Below are positions 54,370 through 63,180 of a stretch of 64,000 bases of DNA, piece by piece. The position numbers and the translations under genes are program-made. Each line of letters opens with the position of its first letter. Positions within the stretch are counted from its first letter, which is position 1. The notes under the pieces are model-generated. The model was not told the origin of the DNA. It was given only the letters and a program-made list of their open reading frames with translations, and made no database searches. The DNA is from Tissierella praeacuta_A (lineage in GTDB: Bacteria > Bacillota > Clostridia > Tissierellales > Tissierellaceae): the NCBI RefSeq assembly GCF_040396155.1, contig NZ_JBEBOY010000004.1, positions 1 through 64,000 on the forward strand. The letters run 5' to 3'.

Positions 54370-55902
54370 ATGAAGAGCATAAGAACAAAGGTTATCTTAA
54401 TAAGCTGTATTATGTGCATTTGCAGTATTCTTTTAGCAACAGTTATTAGTTATAAGATACTATCGGAGAATATTAAGGAACAAACTTTTGAGAAGCTAGA
54501 GGAGATTTCTAATAAACATGCAGCAGAGATAGAGGGGTGGTTTTCTACTCAAGCAAGAATACTGGACGAGCTTTACGACGAAATAATATATAGAAATAAT
54601 TTTGATAAAGTAAATCTTGTGGAATACTTTAATTATAAGAATCAAAAGAATCCTGATATTAAGGAATATTATATTGCTTTTCCAGATAATGTTTTGGTAA
54701 GGGGTGTAGGAATCTGGGAGCCAGATGGAGATTATAACGTAGCTGAGAGAGAGTGGTATAAAAAAGCAATAGAAAGTGATGAAATTACAATATCATCTCC
54801 CTATGTAGATTCAAATCATGGAGAGGTAATAGTCACTCTTTCTAGGGTAATTAGGATAGAAGGTAAAATAGTTGGAGTATTGAGTTCGGACATAGCCATA
54901 GAGCATATTGTAAATATTATCAATGAATCTAGGCCATTAGAAGAAGGTTATGGTTTTTTAGTTGACAATAATGGTAATATTCTTGCGCATCCTAATAAAG
55001 AATTTCTTTATTCAAAAGATAAGGGGTTAACAAGTATAGATACTATTTATGGTGATGATATAGCTATGAGGCAAGTTGGCAAAAAGGAATTAAGAAGTAT
55101 TGTAGACTATGATGGTGAAGAAAAGTTCCTGTTATATACTGACTTGGGATTTACCGGATGGGATATAGGGTTAGCTGTTTCTGTAAAACAGGTAATGAAG
55201 CCACTTGATAGGATTGTAGATAGTTCTATTATATTAGCTATTGTGTTGACTTTAATATCTGTATTATTAACTTTTATTTTAGGAAATTCAATATCTAAGC
55301 CGATAAAAGTTGCAACTAATTATATTGAACAGATGGCTCAGTTAGATATTACTCATGACGCTGATGAAAAATATTTAAATATGCGAGATGAGATAGGGAG
55401 AATGTTTAAGGCTTTTGAGATGATAATTATAAGCTTAAGAGGTTTTTTAGCAGATTTAACTATTATTTCAAGCAAGATATCTACTTTTTCAGATGAATTA
55501 GCAGCATTATCTCATAGATCCAGTATTGACACAGATAATATGTCAGAGAACTCGGCTAATATTGCAGAAATAAATGATATGCAGATGAAGAAAATATCAG
55601 GGCTGGTTATATCGATGGAAAATTTATATAGTGATACAAATAAGCTTATTGCGGAAAGGGATTTAATTAAGGATGAACAATTAATTAGTCATATAAAATT
55701 AATTATTCAAGAATCTGAGAAAATCATTAAAGAATTTAATCAAGCACAGGATATTGGAAAGTTTGAATCTGCACAGATAAAAAATATTTATTCATTAATG
55801 GAGAAACAAACATTAATAATGGAAGAAATATCCTCTGCTAGCCAGTGCTTATCTGAATTAGGAGAAGAATTAAATGTATATATAGCTAAGTTCAAAAGTT
55901 AA
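54370..55902 (+). CDS. Chemoreceptor-like sensor (dCache-HAMP) lacking the MCP signalling tip
   Basis: A 510-aa membrane protein. Order: a transmembrane helix (about 7-28), a double-Cache extracellular sensor (about 35-275; RGVGIWEPDGDYNVAEREWYKKAI, GEVIVTLSRVI), a second helix (about 288-308) and HAMP (SKPIKVATNYIEQMAQLD, about 310-365). About 145 residues of coiled coil follow, starting and ending like an MCP (EISSASQCLSELGEELN). The conserved MCP hairpin tip that contacts CheA/CheW is absent. It may signal by another route or form mixed receptor arrays. The ATG at 54370 follows a G-rich site; the upstream TTG at 54352 was not used. Confidence 0.75.
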   Translation: MKSIRTKVILISCIMCICSILLATVISYKILSENIKEQTFEKLEEISNKHAAEIEGWFSTQARILDELYDEIIYRNNFDKVNLVEYFNYKNQKNPDIKEYYIAFPDNVLVRGVGIWEPDGDYNVAEREWYKKAIESDEITISSPYVDSNHGEVIVTLSRVIRIEGKIVGVLSSDIAIEHIVNIINESRPLEEGYGFLVDNNGNILAHPNKEFLYSKDKGLTSIDTIYGDDIAMRQVGKKELRSIVDYDGEEKFLLYTDLGFTGWDIGLAVSVKQVMKPLDRIVDSSIILAIVLTLISVLLTFILGNSISKPIKVATNYIEQMAQLDITHDADEKYLNMRDEIGRMFKAFEMIIISLRGFLADLTIISSKISTFSDELAALSHRSSIDTDNMSENSANIAEINDMQMKKISGLVISMENLYSDTNKLIAERDLIKDEQLISHIKLIIQESEKIIKEFNQAQDIGKFESAQIKNIYSLMEKQTLIMEEISSASQCLSELGEELNVYIAKFKS

Positions 55903-55913
55903 ACAAATAAGGT

Positions 55914-55974
55914 TTAAATAAAATAAGTATCATTTTTGGTGCCTGGCACCAAAAATGATACTTATTTTATTTAA
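55914..55974. repeat. Dispersed palindrome, AAGTATCATTTTGG family (copy 3), perfect 30-bp arms
   Basis: A perfect palindrome with 30-bp arms around a single T at 55944; the centre is GGTGCCTGGCACC and the outer arm contains AAGTATCATTTTTGG. It lies 12 nt after the receptor-like gene and likely terminates it. Confidence 0.85.
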
Positions 55975-56226
55975 TTTGGAATATTGGAAATGATATATCT
56001 ATATGTTACATAAGTAAAGTGGGCATAGGATTTGGGAATGTGTGGGAATTTATAAGATTAATAATAAAAATCTATTTTGTCAATTTAAAAGATAAATACA
56101 AGGAAAGCATTGCTTTATTTATTATAATATTAGTTATTTATTTTATCTCTTTTATCCAAATTTGTTACTCTAATAGTTTTGAAATCTGATATAATAGTAT
56201 ATAATAAGAAAAATGGAGGTAATCAA
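55975..56226 (+). other. fba upstream region
   Basis: No gene is seen. A -10 box (TATAAT, near 56192) and a second (TATATAAT near 56200-56207) lie upstream of fba with TTTGAA at about the right distance, so the fba promoter is probably here. The rest is AT-rich. Confidence 0.4.
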
Positions 56227-57078
56227 ATGTTAGTTACAGGAAGAGAATTGTTATTAGATGCTCAGAAAAATGGATATGCCGTTGGTGCTTTTAATGTTAA
56301 TAATATGGAGATAGTTCAAGCTATTATAGAAGCAGCAGAGGAAACTAATTCTCCTGTTATCCTTCAAGCTAGTCAAGGTGGAATTAAATATGCTGGTATA
56401 GAATATATTGCTGGTTTAGGTAAAATAGCTGGTAGAAATGCTAAAGTACCAGTAGCACTACATTTAGATCATGGTACTGATTTTGATCAGGTAATGCTAT
56501 GTATTAGACATGGATTTACTTCTGTTATGATTGATGGTTCTAGATTTGCTTTAGATGAAAATATTGCATATACTAAGAAAGTAATAGAAGTAGCTAAAGC
56601 TGTAGGTGTTTCTGTTGAAGCAGAACTAGGAAAAATCGGCGGTACTGAAGACCATATAACTGTAGATGAAAGAGATGCTACTTTCACTGATCCTGATGAA
56701 GCTTTAAGATTTGTAAATGAAACAGATGTAGACTTCTTAGCTATAGCTGTTGGTACTGCCCACGGAGTATATAAAGGAGAACCAAAGCTTGATTTTAATA
56801 GAATAGAAGTAATTAGAGATAAAGTTGGTATTCCTTTAGTATTACATGGTTCATCAGGTGTTCCTGAAGAGGCTTTAAAGAAAGCTATTCCATTGGGAAT
56901 TTGTAAAATCAATATAGATACAGATCTTAGAATTGCTTTTGCCAATGGGGTAAAGGATTTCATTAAAGCTAATCCAGATAATATTGATCCAAGAAAGATA
57001 TTAACTCCTGCAAAAACTCAAATGAAGGAAAAAATAATAGAAAAGATGAAGATATTTGGTTCAGTAGGAAGAGCATAG
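56227..57078 (+). CDS. fba: Fructose-1,6-bisphosphate aldolase, class II
   Basis: A 283-aa zinc enzyme that cleaves fructose 1,6-bisphosphate to dihydroxyacetone phosphate and glyceraldehyde 3-phosphate. Motifs: AFNVNNMEIVQAI, zinc-site VALHLDHGTDFD, VEAELGKIGG, FLAIAVGTAHGVYKGEP and LHGSSGVPEE. The ATG at 56227 follows ATGGAGGTAATCAA; an in-frame ATG at 56179 has no site. It is followed by tal and glpX, a compact sugar-phosphate set. Confidence 0.96.
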   Translation: MLVTGRELLLDAQKNGYAVGAFNVNNMEIVQAIIEAAEETNSPVILQASQGGIKYAGIEYIAGLGKIAGRNAKVPVALHLDHGTDFDQVMLCIRHGFTSVMIDGSRFALDENIAYTKKVIEVAKAVGVSVEAELGKIGGTEDHITVDERDATFTDPDEALRFVNETDVDFLAIAVGTAHGVYKGEPKLDFNRIEVIRDKVGIPLVLHGSSGVPEEALKKAIPLGICKINIDTDLRIAFANGVKDFIKANPDNIDPRKILTPAKTQMKEKIIEKMKIFGSVGRA

Positions 57079-57087
57079 AGATAGTTC

Positions 57088-57230
57088 TCAATTAACAATA
57101 TTTGAAAAAGGATAAATTATAAATTGAAAAATGAAGATAAATATTATTCTTAAGATTCTTGAGAATAATATTTAACTTTTAATCTTCTAGTACAATAGCT
57201 ATTGATTGTTCTCTGATAATTGTTAATTGA
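57088..57230. repeat. Intergenic element bounded by TCAATTAACAAT inverted repeats, with inner hairpin
   Basis: TCAATTAACAATAT (57088-57101) opposes ATAATTGTTAATTGA (57216-57230). Inside, AAATATTATTCT (57139-57150) pairs with AGAATAATATTT (57162-57173) and extends inward with a T-G pair, followed by AACTTTTAATCTT. The inner hairpin probably ends the fba transcript. The outer ends match the elements at 13361-13497 and 16024-16153. Confidence 0.6.
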
Positions 57231-57246
57231 ATAAGGGGGAAAGAGT

Positions 57247-57894
57247 ATGAAACTTTTTATAGATACTGCAAATATAGATGAAATAAAGGAAATAGATGAA
57301 CTAGGAGTTATCTGTGGAGTCACTACTAACCCTAGCTTAATTGCTAAAGAAGGTAGAGATTTCAAGGAAGTCGTTAAAGAAATTGCTGATATTGTAGATG
57401 GACCTATTAGTGCCGAGGTTATTTCTTTAGACAAAGAAGGGATGTTAAAAGAGGCTAGGGAATTAGTGGAAATTCATCCTAATATTGTTATTAAAATTCC
57501 TATGACTAAGGAAGGATTAAAGGCAGTAAAAGTTCTAGCTAGTGAGGGAATAAGGACTAATGTAACTTTAATTTTTTCAGCTAGTCAAGCTTTGCTTGCT
57601 GCTCGAGCAGGTGCTACTTATGTTAGCCCATTTGTTGGAAGACTTGATGATATTGGAAATGAAGGAATTTATATTATTGAAGATATAATCCAAATATTTA
57701 ATATGCACAATATAGATACTGAAATAATTGCGGCAAGTATTAGACATCCTATTCATGTATTAGATGCTGCCAAGGCTGGAGCACATATTTCAACTATACC
57801 ATATAAGGTATTTATACAAATGCTAAATCATCCTTTAACTGATATCGGTATAGATAAATTTTTAAAGGATTGGGATAGTTTACAAACTAAATAG
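57247..57894 (+). CDS. tal: Transaldolase, small (TalC/MipB/Fsa-like) type
   Basis: A 215-aa Schiff-base TIM-barrel enzyme, the short type common in Firmicutes, moving a dihydroxyacetone unit between sugar phosphates. Motifs: FIDTANIDEIKEI, GVTTNPSLIAKEGRDF, catalytic Lys in IVIKIPMTKEGLKAV, NVTLIFSASQALLAARAGA and SPFVGRLDDIG. AAGGGGGAAAG precedes the ATG. glpX follows after 11 nt. Confidence 0.93.
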   Translation: MKLFIDTANIDEIKEIDELGVICGVTTNPSLIAKEGRDFKEVVKEIADIVDGPISAEVISLDKEGMLKEARELVEIHPNIVIKIPMTKEGLKAVKVLASEGIRTNVTLIFSASQALLAARAGATYVSPFVGRLDDIGNEGIYIIEDIIQIFNMHNIDTEIIAASIRHPIHVLDAAKAGAHISTIPYKVFIQMLNHPLTDIGIDKFLKDWDSLQTK

Positions 57895-57905
57895 GGAGTG
57901 TTAAA

Positions 57906-58874
57906 ATGGATAGAAATTTGGCTTTGAATTTAGCGAGGGTAACTGAAGCCGCTTCATTGGCCAGTGCAAAGCTATTAGGCAGAGGAGATAAAAATGCAGC
58001 AGACCAAGCTGCTGTTGATGCTATGAGACGTATGTTTGATACTGTAAATATAGACGGGGTTGTAGTTATTGGTGAAGGTGAGATAGACGAAGCTCCTATG
58101 CTATATATTGGTGAGCAAATAGGTATTGCTGGAGAGGATAGCTTAAAGGTGGACATTGCAGTGGACCCACTTGATGGAACTAACTCTATTGCATATGGCC
58201 GTCCAGATGCTGTTTCTGTAGTGGCTATAGCTCCAAGAGGCTGTATGCTTCATGCTCCAGACACATATATGAATAAAATAGCTGTAGGACCAAAGGCAGC
58301 AGGAGTTATAGATATTAATGCTCCAATAGAAGAGAATATTGCTAAAGTAGCTAAAGCTTTAGATAAGGATGTATCGGAAGTCACAATAACTATGCTTGAT
58401 AGACCAAGACATAGTGATTTAGTAGCAGGTATAAGGAAAGCTGGAGCAAGAATTAGAATGATTACTGATGGAGATGTTATTGCTGCAATCAACACATGTT
58501 TTGAGCATACAGGTGTAGATATGATGGTAGGTATAGGAGGAGCTCCTGAAGGCGTTATTACAGCTGCTGCACTAAAATGTATGGGTGGAGAATTCCAAGG
58601 TATTTTACACCCTGTAACTGAGGAACAAAGAAAAAGATGTATAGAAATGGGTGCTGATTTAAATAAAGTCTATAAAACAGACGATCTAGTTAAGGGAGAT
58701 GAAGTTGTTTTTGCCGCTACAGGAGTATCCCATGGAGAATTGCTCCAAGGTGTTAAATATTTAGAAAACAATGTTGCTTCAACTCATACTTTGGTTTTAA
58801 GAGCAGAAACAGGTACAATTAGGTTTATAGAAGCTACTCACAAATTGGATAAAAAGCCAGAGTATGCTAAATAA
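57906..58874 (+). CDS. glpX: Fructose-1,6-bisphosphatase, class II
   Basis: A 322-aa metal-dependent phosphatase of gluconeogenesis. Motifs: RVTEAASLASAKLLGRGDKN, VVIGEGEIDEAPML, the metal site DIAVDPLDGTNSIAYGRPDA, and IGGAPEGVITAAALKCMGG. AGGGAGTG precedes the ATG. It is in an apparent operon with tal. Confidence 0.95.
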   Translation: MDRNLALNLARVTEAASLASAKLLGRGDKNAADQAAVDAMRRMFDTVNIDGVVVIGEGEIDEAPMLYIGEQIGIAGEDSLKVDIAVDPLDGTNSIAYGRPDAVSVVAIAPRGCMLHAPDTYMNKIAVGPKAAGVIDINAPIEENIAKVAKALDKDVSEVTITMLDRPRHSDLVAGIRKAGARIRMITDGDVIAAINTCFEHTGVDMMVGIGGAPEGVITAAALKCMGGEFQGILHPVTEEQRKRCIEMGADLNKVYKTDDLVKGDEVVFAATGVSHGELLQGVKYLENNVASTHTLVLRAETGTIRFIEATHKLDKKPEYAK

Positions 58875-58892
58875 ACTTATGCAGTAGACTCA

Positions 58893-58998
58893 TAATTAAC
58901 AACGGAAAATTGACAAGTGGCAATTGACAATTAAAGATTACAGCATAGATTTTTGACAATGTTAAAAATCTATGTTTTCGTTGTCAATTGTCAATTTA
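58893..58998. repeat. Nested inverted-repeat element upstream of rho
   Basis: Outer arms AATTGACAA (two copies in 58908-58931) oppose TTGTCAATTGTCAATTT (58981-58997). Inside, CATAGATTTTT (58944-58954) and AAAAATCTATG (58964-58974) form an 11-bp stem followed by TTTTCG. The inner hairpin likely terminates glpX transcription before rho. It is similar in build to the TTAATTGTTAATTG elements. Confidence 0.6.
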
Positions 58999-59020
58999 AA
59001 AACGAAAGGGGTGTATATAT

Positions 59021-60385
59021 TTGACGGAACACGATCTGTCGGATAAGAAGATAAGTGACCTAAGGGAAATCGCAAAATCCCAAGGTATAGCCAGTCCTTA
59101 TAAATATAAGAAGGATGAGCTAATAGATATGATACTTCAAAGTTATGCTTCTGAAGAAAAGCAAGACGAGAAGGAAGTATCAAATGAAAATGAAATAACA
59201 ATAGATATTAAGGATATTGAAACTGAGGATTTACCTGATAAGGTTACGGAAGAATTGGAAAATATGGATACTATAAATGGAGCCGAAGGAATCCTTGAAT
59301 TACACACAGATGGTTATGGATTTTTAAGATCAGATAATTATTTATCAGGTGATGAGGATATATATATTTCACCATCTCAAATTAGACGATTTAGATTAAG
59401 GACAGGAGATAAAATCTTTGGTGTTACTAGAGACCCAAATCCTGGAGAAAGATACAAAGCTCTTCTTTATATCAAATCAGTTAACGGAATGCATCCGGAA
59501 ACCTGCACCAAAAGACCTAATTTTGATAGTTTGACTCCCATTTATCCAACTAAAAGGTTGGAGCTTGAAACAAATTCCTCTGAGTTAGCAACTAGAATGA
59601 TTGATTTAATCGCACCTATTGGTAAGGGACAAAGGGGTATGATAGTGTCTCCACCAAAGGCTGGAAAAACATCTTTGCTTAAAATGGTGGCAAATTCAAT
59701 AGAAAAGAATCATCCAGAAGTGGAAGTTATTGTATTATTAATAGATGAAAGACCTGAAGAGGTAACTGATATGAAAAGGTCTGTAAAAGGAGATGTAGTA
59801 TATTCAACCTTTGATGAGCTGCCACAACATCATACAAAGGTTGCAGAAATTGTACTAGAAAGAGCAAAGAGATTAGTAGAACATGGAAAAGATGTAGTAG
59901 TTTTATTAGACAGTATTACAAGACTTGCTAGGGCATATAACCTAACTATACCAGCTACTGGACGAACTCTTTCAGGAGGATTAGACCCAGGGGCTTTACA
60001 TAAACCTAAGAGGTTTTTTGGAGCTGCAAGGAATCTAGAAGAGGGAGGATCATTGACTATTCTAGCTACTGCTTTGGTAGAAACTGGCAGCCGTATGGAT
60101 GATGTTATATTTGAGGAATTTAAAGGTACAGGAAATATGGAAATCCATTTAGATAGAAAATTATCTGAAAAGAGAATTTTCCCAGCTGTGGATATTAATA
60201 AATCAGGTACTAGAAGAGAAGAATTGATTTTATCTCAAAAAGAACTTGAAACTATTTGGGGCATAAGAAAGGCTATGGGTAATGCATCTACACAGGATGT
60301 AACTGAGAATTTAATAGAAAATTTGGTAAAGACCAAAAATAATGATATATTTATAGATGAGATGAGAAATAAAATTTGGTTTTAG
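59021..60385 (+). CDS. rho: Transcription termination factor Rho
   Basis: A 454-aa hexameric RNA-dependent ATPase. The N-terminal Rho_N domain (DLSDKKISDLREIAKSQGI) is followed by an acidic insert (about 42-85), the RNA-binding cold-shock-like domain (GILELHTDGYGFLR, YISPSQIRRFRLRTGD) and the RecA-like motor: P-loop SPPKAGKTSLL (about 210-220), VIVLLIDERPEEVTDM, VVLLDSITRLARAYN and the R-loop region. It uses TTG behind AAAGGGGTG. Confidence 0.97.
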   Translation: MTEHDLSDKKISDLREIAKSQGIASPYKYKKDELIDMILQSYASEEKQDEKEVSNENEITIDIKDIETEDLPDKVTEELENMDTINGAEGILELHTDGYGFLRSDNYLSGDEDIYISPSQIRRFRLRTGDKIFGVTRDPNPGERYKALLYIKSVNGMHPETCTKRPNFDSLTPIYPTKRLELETNSSELATRMIDLIAPIGKGQRGMIVSPPKAGKTSLLKMVANSIEKNHPEVEVIVLLIDERPEEVTDMKRSVKGDVVYSTFDELPQHHTKVAEIVLERAKRLVEHGKDVVVLLDSITRLARAYNLTIPATGRTLSGGLDPGALHKPKRFFGAARNLEEGGSLTILATALVETGSRMDDVIFEEFKGTGNMEIHLDRKLSEKRIFPAVDINKSGTRREELILSQKELETIWGIRKAMGNASTQDVTENLIENLVKTKNNDIFIDEMRNKIWF

Positions 60386-60414
60386 TTGAAAAGAAAAAAT
60401 TTATATGCTATAAT
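60386..60414 (+). promoter_or_regulatory. rpmE promoter
   Basis: TTGAAA (60386-60391), a 17-nt spacer and consensus TATAAT (60409-60414). The -35 box starts at the base after the rho stop codon. Confidence 0.65.
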
Positions 60415-60480
60415 TTAATGGTTGAATTATGAAAAAATGTTTTTTTGCTATAAACTAGCAGTTGAAGAGAGGTGAAAGGA

Positions 60481-60681
60481 ATGAAGGCGGATATTCATCC
60501 AGATTATAAAGAGGTTACTGTAACTTGTGCATGTGGAAACACTTTTAAAACAGGTTCAGTAAAAGATGAATTGAGAGTTGAAATTTGTTCAGAATGTCAT
60601 CCATTCTTTACAGGTCGTCAAAAATTTGTTGAACGTGGTGGACGTGTTGAAAAATTCAAGAAAAAATACAACATGGACTAA
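60481..60681 (+). CDS. rpmE: 50S ribosomal protein L31, zinc-binding type
   Basis: A 66-aa protein: MKADIHPDYKEVTVTCACGN, then VEICSECHPFFTGRQKFVERGGRVEKF. The Cys pairs CAC and CSEC mark the zinc-binding (C+) form. The ATG at 60481 follows GAGAGGTGAAAGG; the GTG at 60472 lies within that site and was rejected. A terminator follows. Confidence 0.96.
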   Translation: MKADIHPDYKEVTVTCACGNTFKTGSVKDELRVEICSECHPFFTGRQKFVERGGRVEKFKKKYNMD

Positions 60682-60696
60682 TTTCTTCAGAAAACT

Positions 60697-60740
60697 GGGT
60701 TAGATGCTTGTGCAACTAACCTTTATTTTTTAATTTTTTT
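60697..60740 (+). terminator. Terminator after rpmE
   Basis: Stem GGTTAG-A-TGC / GCA-A-CTAACC with a small loop, followed by TTTATTTTTTAATTTTTTT. Confidence 0.75.
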
Positions 60741-60839
60741 AATATTCAGACATTAATATTTAGACATATAGATTGTAATGAAAATATTCTGCATATATGG
60801 AATTAAAGTTGATAATTACCAGAATGGTGGTGAAATGAT

Positions 60840-61790
60840 ATGAAGATAAAGAATTTAGATAGAACACCAAAGCATATTACAAGTATTGGAGGCCAAGCAT
60901 TAATTGAAGGGGTTATGATGCGTGGACCAAAGGATATAGCCATTGCTGTCAGAAAACCTGATAAAGAAATTGAGGTAAAAAAAGAAAGATTAAATACCTT
61001 AGGTATGAAGCATAAATTATTTAAATTACCATTTCTTAGGGGAGTAGTAGGACTTATAGAAGCATTGATGTTTGGAACTAGAGCTTTAATGTACTCAGCA
61101 GAATTTTTTGAAGATGAAGAAGAAGGGCCTGCTAAGGAAAGTTTTACACAAAAGATATTTAAAGATAAAGCAGAAGATGTTGAAATGTTTTTTGCTATTA
61201 TTAGTTCCATTGCACTTGCCATAGGAATATTTATGATAATCCCTACTATTTTAACGAATTTGTTTAAAAATAAAATTAATAGTCCTATAGGATTAAATCT
61301 TATAGAAGGTTTAGTTAGAATAATAATATTTCTAATATATATAATAGGAGTATCAAAATTTGAAGATATAAAAAGGGTATTTGAATATCATGGAGCGGAA
61401 CATAAGACTATACATTGTTATGAGAATGAAGAAGAACTAACAGTTGAAAATGTAAAGAAATACCCAATTCTTCATCCAAGATGCGGAACCAGCTTTTTAT
61501 TTATGGTAATGATCATCAGTATATTAGTATTATCATTTTTTGGCTGGCCAAGTCCATTGCAAAGATTTATTATAAGAATTTTGATGTTTCCTGTAATAGC
61601 AGGTATATCTTATGAAATCAATAAGCTTATTGGAAAGAGTAATTCTAGATTGGCTTATTTTTTATCTTATCCAGGTTTAATGATTCAAAGGTTAGCCACA
61701 GTAAAGGAACCTGATGGTGAGCAAATTGAAGTAGCTATAGAATCTTTAAAGGCAGTTTTAACAGATAATAAGGATGAGGATAAATGGTAG
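60840..61790 (+). CDS. DUF1385 family membrane protein (YqhQ-like)
   Basis: A 316-aa protein of the DUF1385/YqhQ family, function not established. The N-terminus has the hallmark IGGQALIEGVMMRGPKDIA; about four helices follow; the conserved EYHGAEHKTIHCYE and HPRCGTSFLF sit between them. GGTGGTGAAATG precedes the ATG. Its position between rpmE and prmC is typical of Clostridia. It overlaps prmC by 7 nt. Confidence 0.88.
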   Translation: MKIKNLDRTPKHITSIGGQALIEGVMMRGPKDIAIAVRKPDKEIEVKKERLNTLGMKHKLFKLPFLRGVVGLIEALMFGTRALMYSAEFFEDEEEGPAKESFTQKIFKDKAEDVEMFFAIISSIALAIGIFMIIPTILTNLFKNKINSPIGLNLIEGLVRIIIFLIYIIGVSKFEDIKRVFEYHGAEHKTIHCYENEEELTVENVKKYPILHPRCGTSFLFMVMIISILVLSFFGWPSPLQRFIIRILMFPVIAGISYEINKLIGKSNSRLAYFLSYPGLMIQRLATVKEPDGEQIEVAIESLKAVLTDNKDEDKW

Positions 61791-62620
61791 CCATAACTGA
61801 TTTATTAAAAAGATCTAAGGCTCCTATTTTAGATTCAATTCTAATATTATGTAAATTGTTAGATGTGGATAAAGCATATATATATACTTATGGAGAAAGG
61901 GAAGTGCCGGAGGAAGTTGAAGATAAGTTTTTAGAACTTGTAAATAAAAGAGCAGATGGATACCCTATACAGTATATATTAGGTGAAAGAGAGTTTATGG
62001 GATTGAATTTTTATCTAGAAGAGGGGGTTTTAGTTCCTAGACCAGATACTGAAATTTTAGTAGAGTATATTATAGATTATATAAATATAAAATATAAAGA
62101 TATGGAAATTAAAGTCCTAGATTTGGGAATTGGCAGTGGAGCTATTTCTTTAAGTATTGCTAACTACTGTAAAAATGCCTTTGTTTATGGAGTGGATATT
62201 TCAGACATTCCTATTAAAGTAGCAAATATTAATAAGGATAATCTTAGATTGTCCAATGTTAATTTTTATAAAGGAGATTTATTCAAAGCTATAGAAACTC
62301 TTGACTTAGAAAAACAATTTCAAATTATAGTGTCTAATCCACCATATATCTCAACTGAAGAAATCCAAAGCCTTGATATTACAGTAAAGGATTTTGAACC
62401 CAGAATTGCTTTAGATGGGGGATTTGATGGTTTAGACTTTTATAAAAGAATTACACCTGAGAGTAAAAGATATCTAAAGGATAATGGACTTTTGATATAC
62501 GAAATTGGATATAATCAAGGCAAGAGCGTTAGGGATATTTTAATTAAGGAAGGATTTAGAGAAGTATTTATTCTAAAGGATCTGCAAGGTCATGATAGAG
62601 TAGTTTTAGGTATTAAATAA
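61784..62620 (+). CDS. prmC: Peptide chain release factor N5-glutamine methyltransferase PrmC
   Basis: A 278-aa S-adenosylmethionine-dependent enzyme that methylates the GGQ glutamine of release factors. The N-terminal helical domain (QYILGEREFMGLNFYLEEGVL is its end region) precedes VPRPDTEILVEY, the SAM motif VLDLGIGSGAISLSIA and the substrate motif VSNPPYIS. Its substrate gene prfA begins about 1.2 kb downstream, after two chrA genes. Confidence 0.93.
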   Translation: MVAITDLLKRSKAPILDSILILCKLLDVDKAYIYTYGEREVPEEVEDKFLELVNKRADGYPIQYILGEREFMGLNFYLEEGVLVPRPDTEILVEYIIDYINIKYKDMEIKVLDLGIGSGAISLSIANYCKNAFVYGVDISDIPIKVANINKDNLRLSNVNFYKGDLFKAIETLDLEKQFQIIVSNPPYISTEEIQSLDITVKDFEPRIALDGGFDGLDFYKRITPESKRYLKDNGLLIYEIGYNQGKSVRDILIKEGFREVFILKDLQGHDRVVLGIK

Positions 62621-62637
62621 TAAGGAGTATGATTCTA

Positions 62638-63180
62638 ATGGGGGAGCTATTGAAATTATTTTGGGTATTTTTCAAAATAGGAGCATTTACTATTGGAGGA
62701 GGATATGCCATGCTTCCTTTAATTCAAAGGGAAGTGGTGGATGAAAATAGGTGGCTGACGACAGAAGAATTCATTGACATATTGGCTATAGCAGAGGTGA
62801 CTCCAGGACCTGTAGCTATTAATACCAGTACCTATGTTGGATATAAGGTAGCAGGTTTTAAAGGTGCTATGTTTTGTACATTGGGGACGATCATTCCTTC
62901 ATTTACAATTATACTTTTAGTTGTAAAGTTCTTCTGGGGATTCAGACAAAATCCTATAGTGGAAAAAGTATTTCTGGGCATAAGACCAGCAGTTGCTGCT
63001 TTGATATTTTCCGCAGTATATAAATTGGGGAAAAATATGAAACTTAATATTTTTGTAATAGCAGGAGCTTTACTTACTGTTTTAGGAGTATTTGTATTTA
63101 ATGTAAGTCCAATAATTATAATACTAATAGCCGCATTTGGCTCAATTATATATTTTAAGAATAGGGAGAAAAGAATATGA
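62638..63180 (+). CDS. Half-size chromate transporter (ChrA family, short chain), first of a pair
   Basis: A 180-aa membrane protein with a single CHR domain: FFKIGAFTIGGGYAMLPLIQRE, ILAIAEVTPGPVAINTSTYVGY and several helices. Short-chain CHR proteins work as heteromeric pairs, and a second copy follows with a 4-nt overlap. The start is taken at 62638, 10 nt after AAGGAG; ATG 62629 is too close. Chromate efflux is the named activity, but the physiological substrate is uncertain. Confidence 0.87.
   Translation: MGELLKLFWVFFKIGAFTIGGGYAMLPLIQREVVDENRWLTTEEFIDILAIAEVTPGPVAINTSTYVGYKVAGFKGAMFCTLGTIIPSFTIILLVVKFFWGFRQNPIVEKVFLGIRPAVAALIFSAVYKLGKNMKLNIFVIAGALLTVLGVFVFNVSPIIIILIAAFGSIIYFKNREKRI

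Noticed and set aside
56487..56963. 158-codon minus-strand frame opposite fba
   Set aside because: It lies wholly antisense to a highly conserved gene, and its Ser/Ile-rich composition is typical of a shadow frame.
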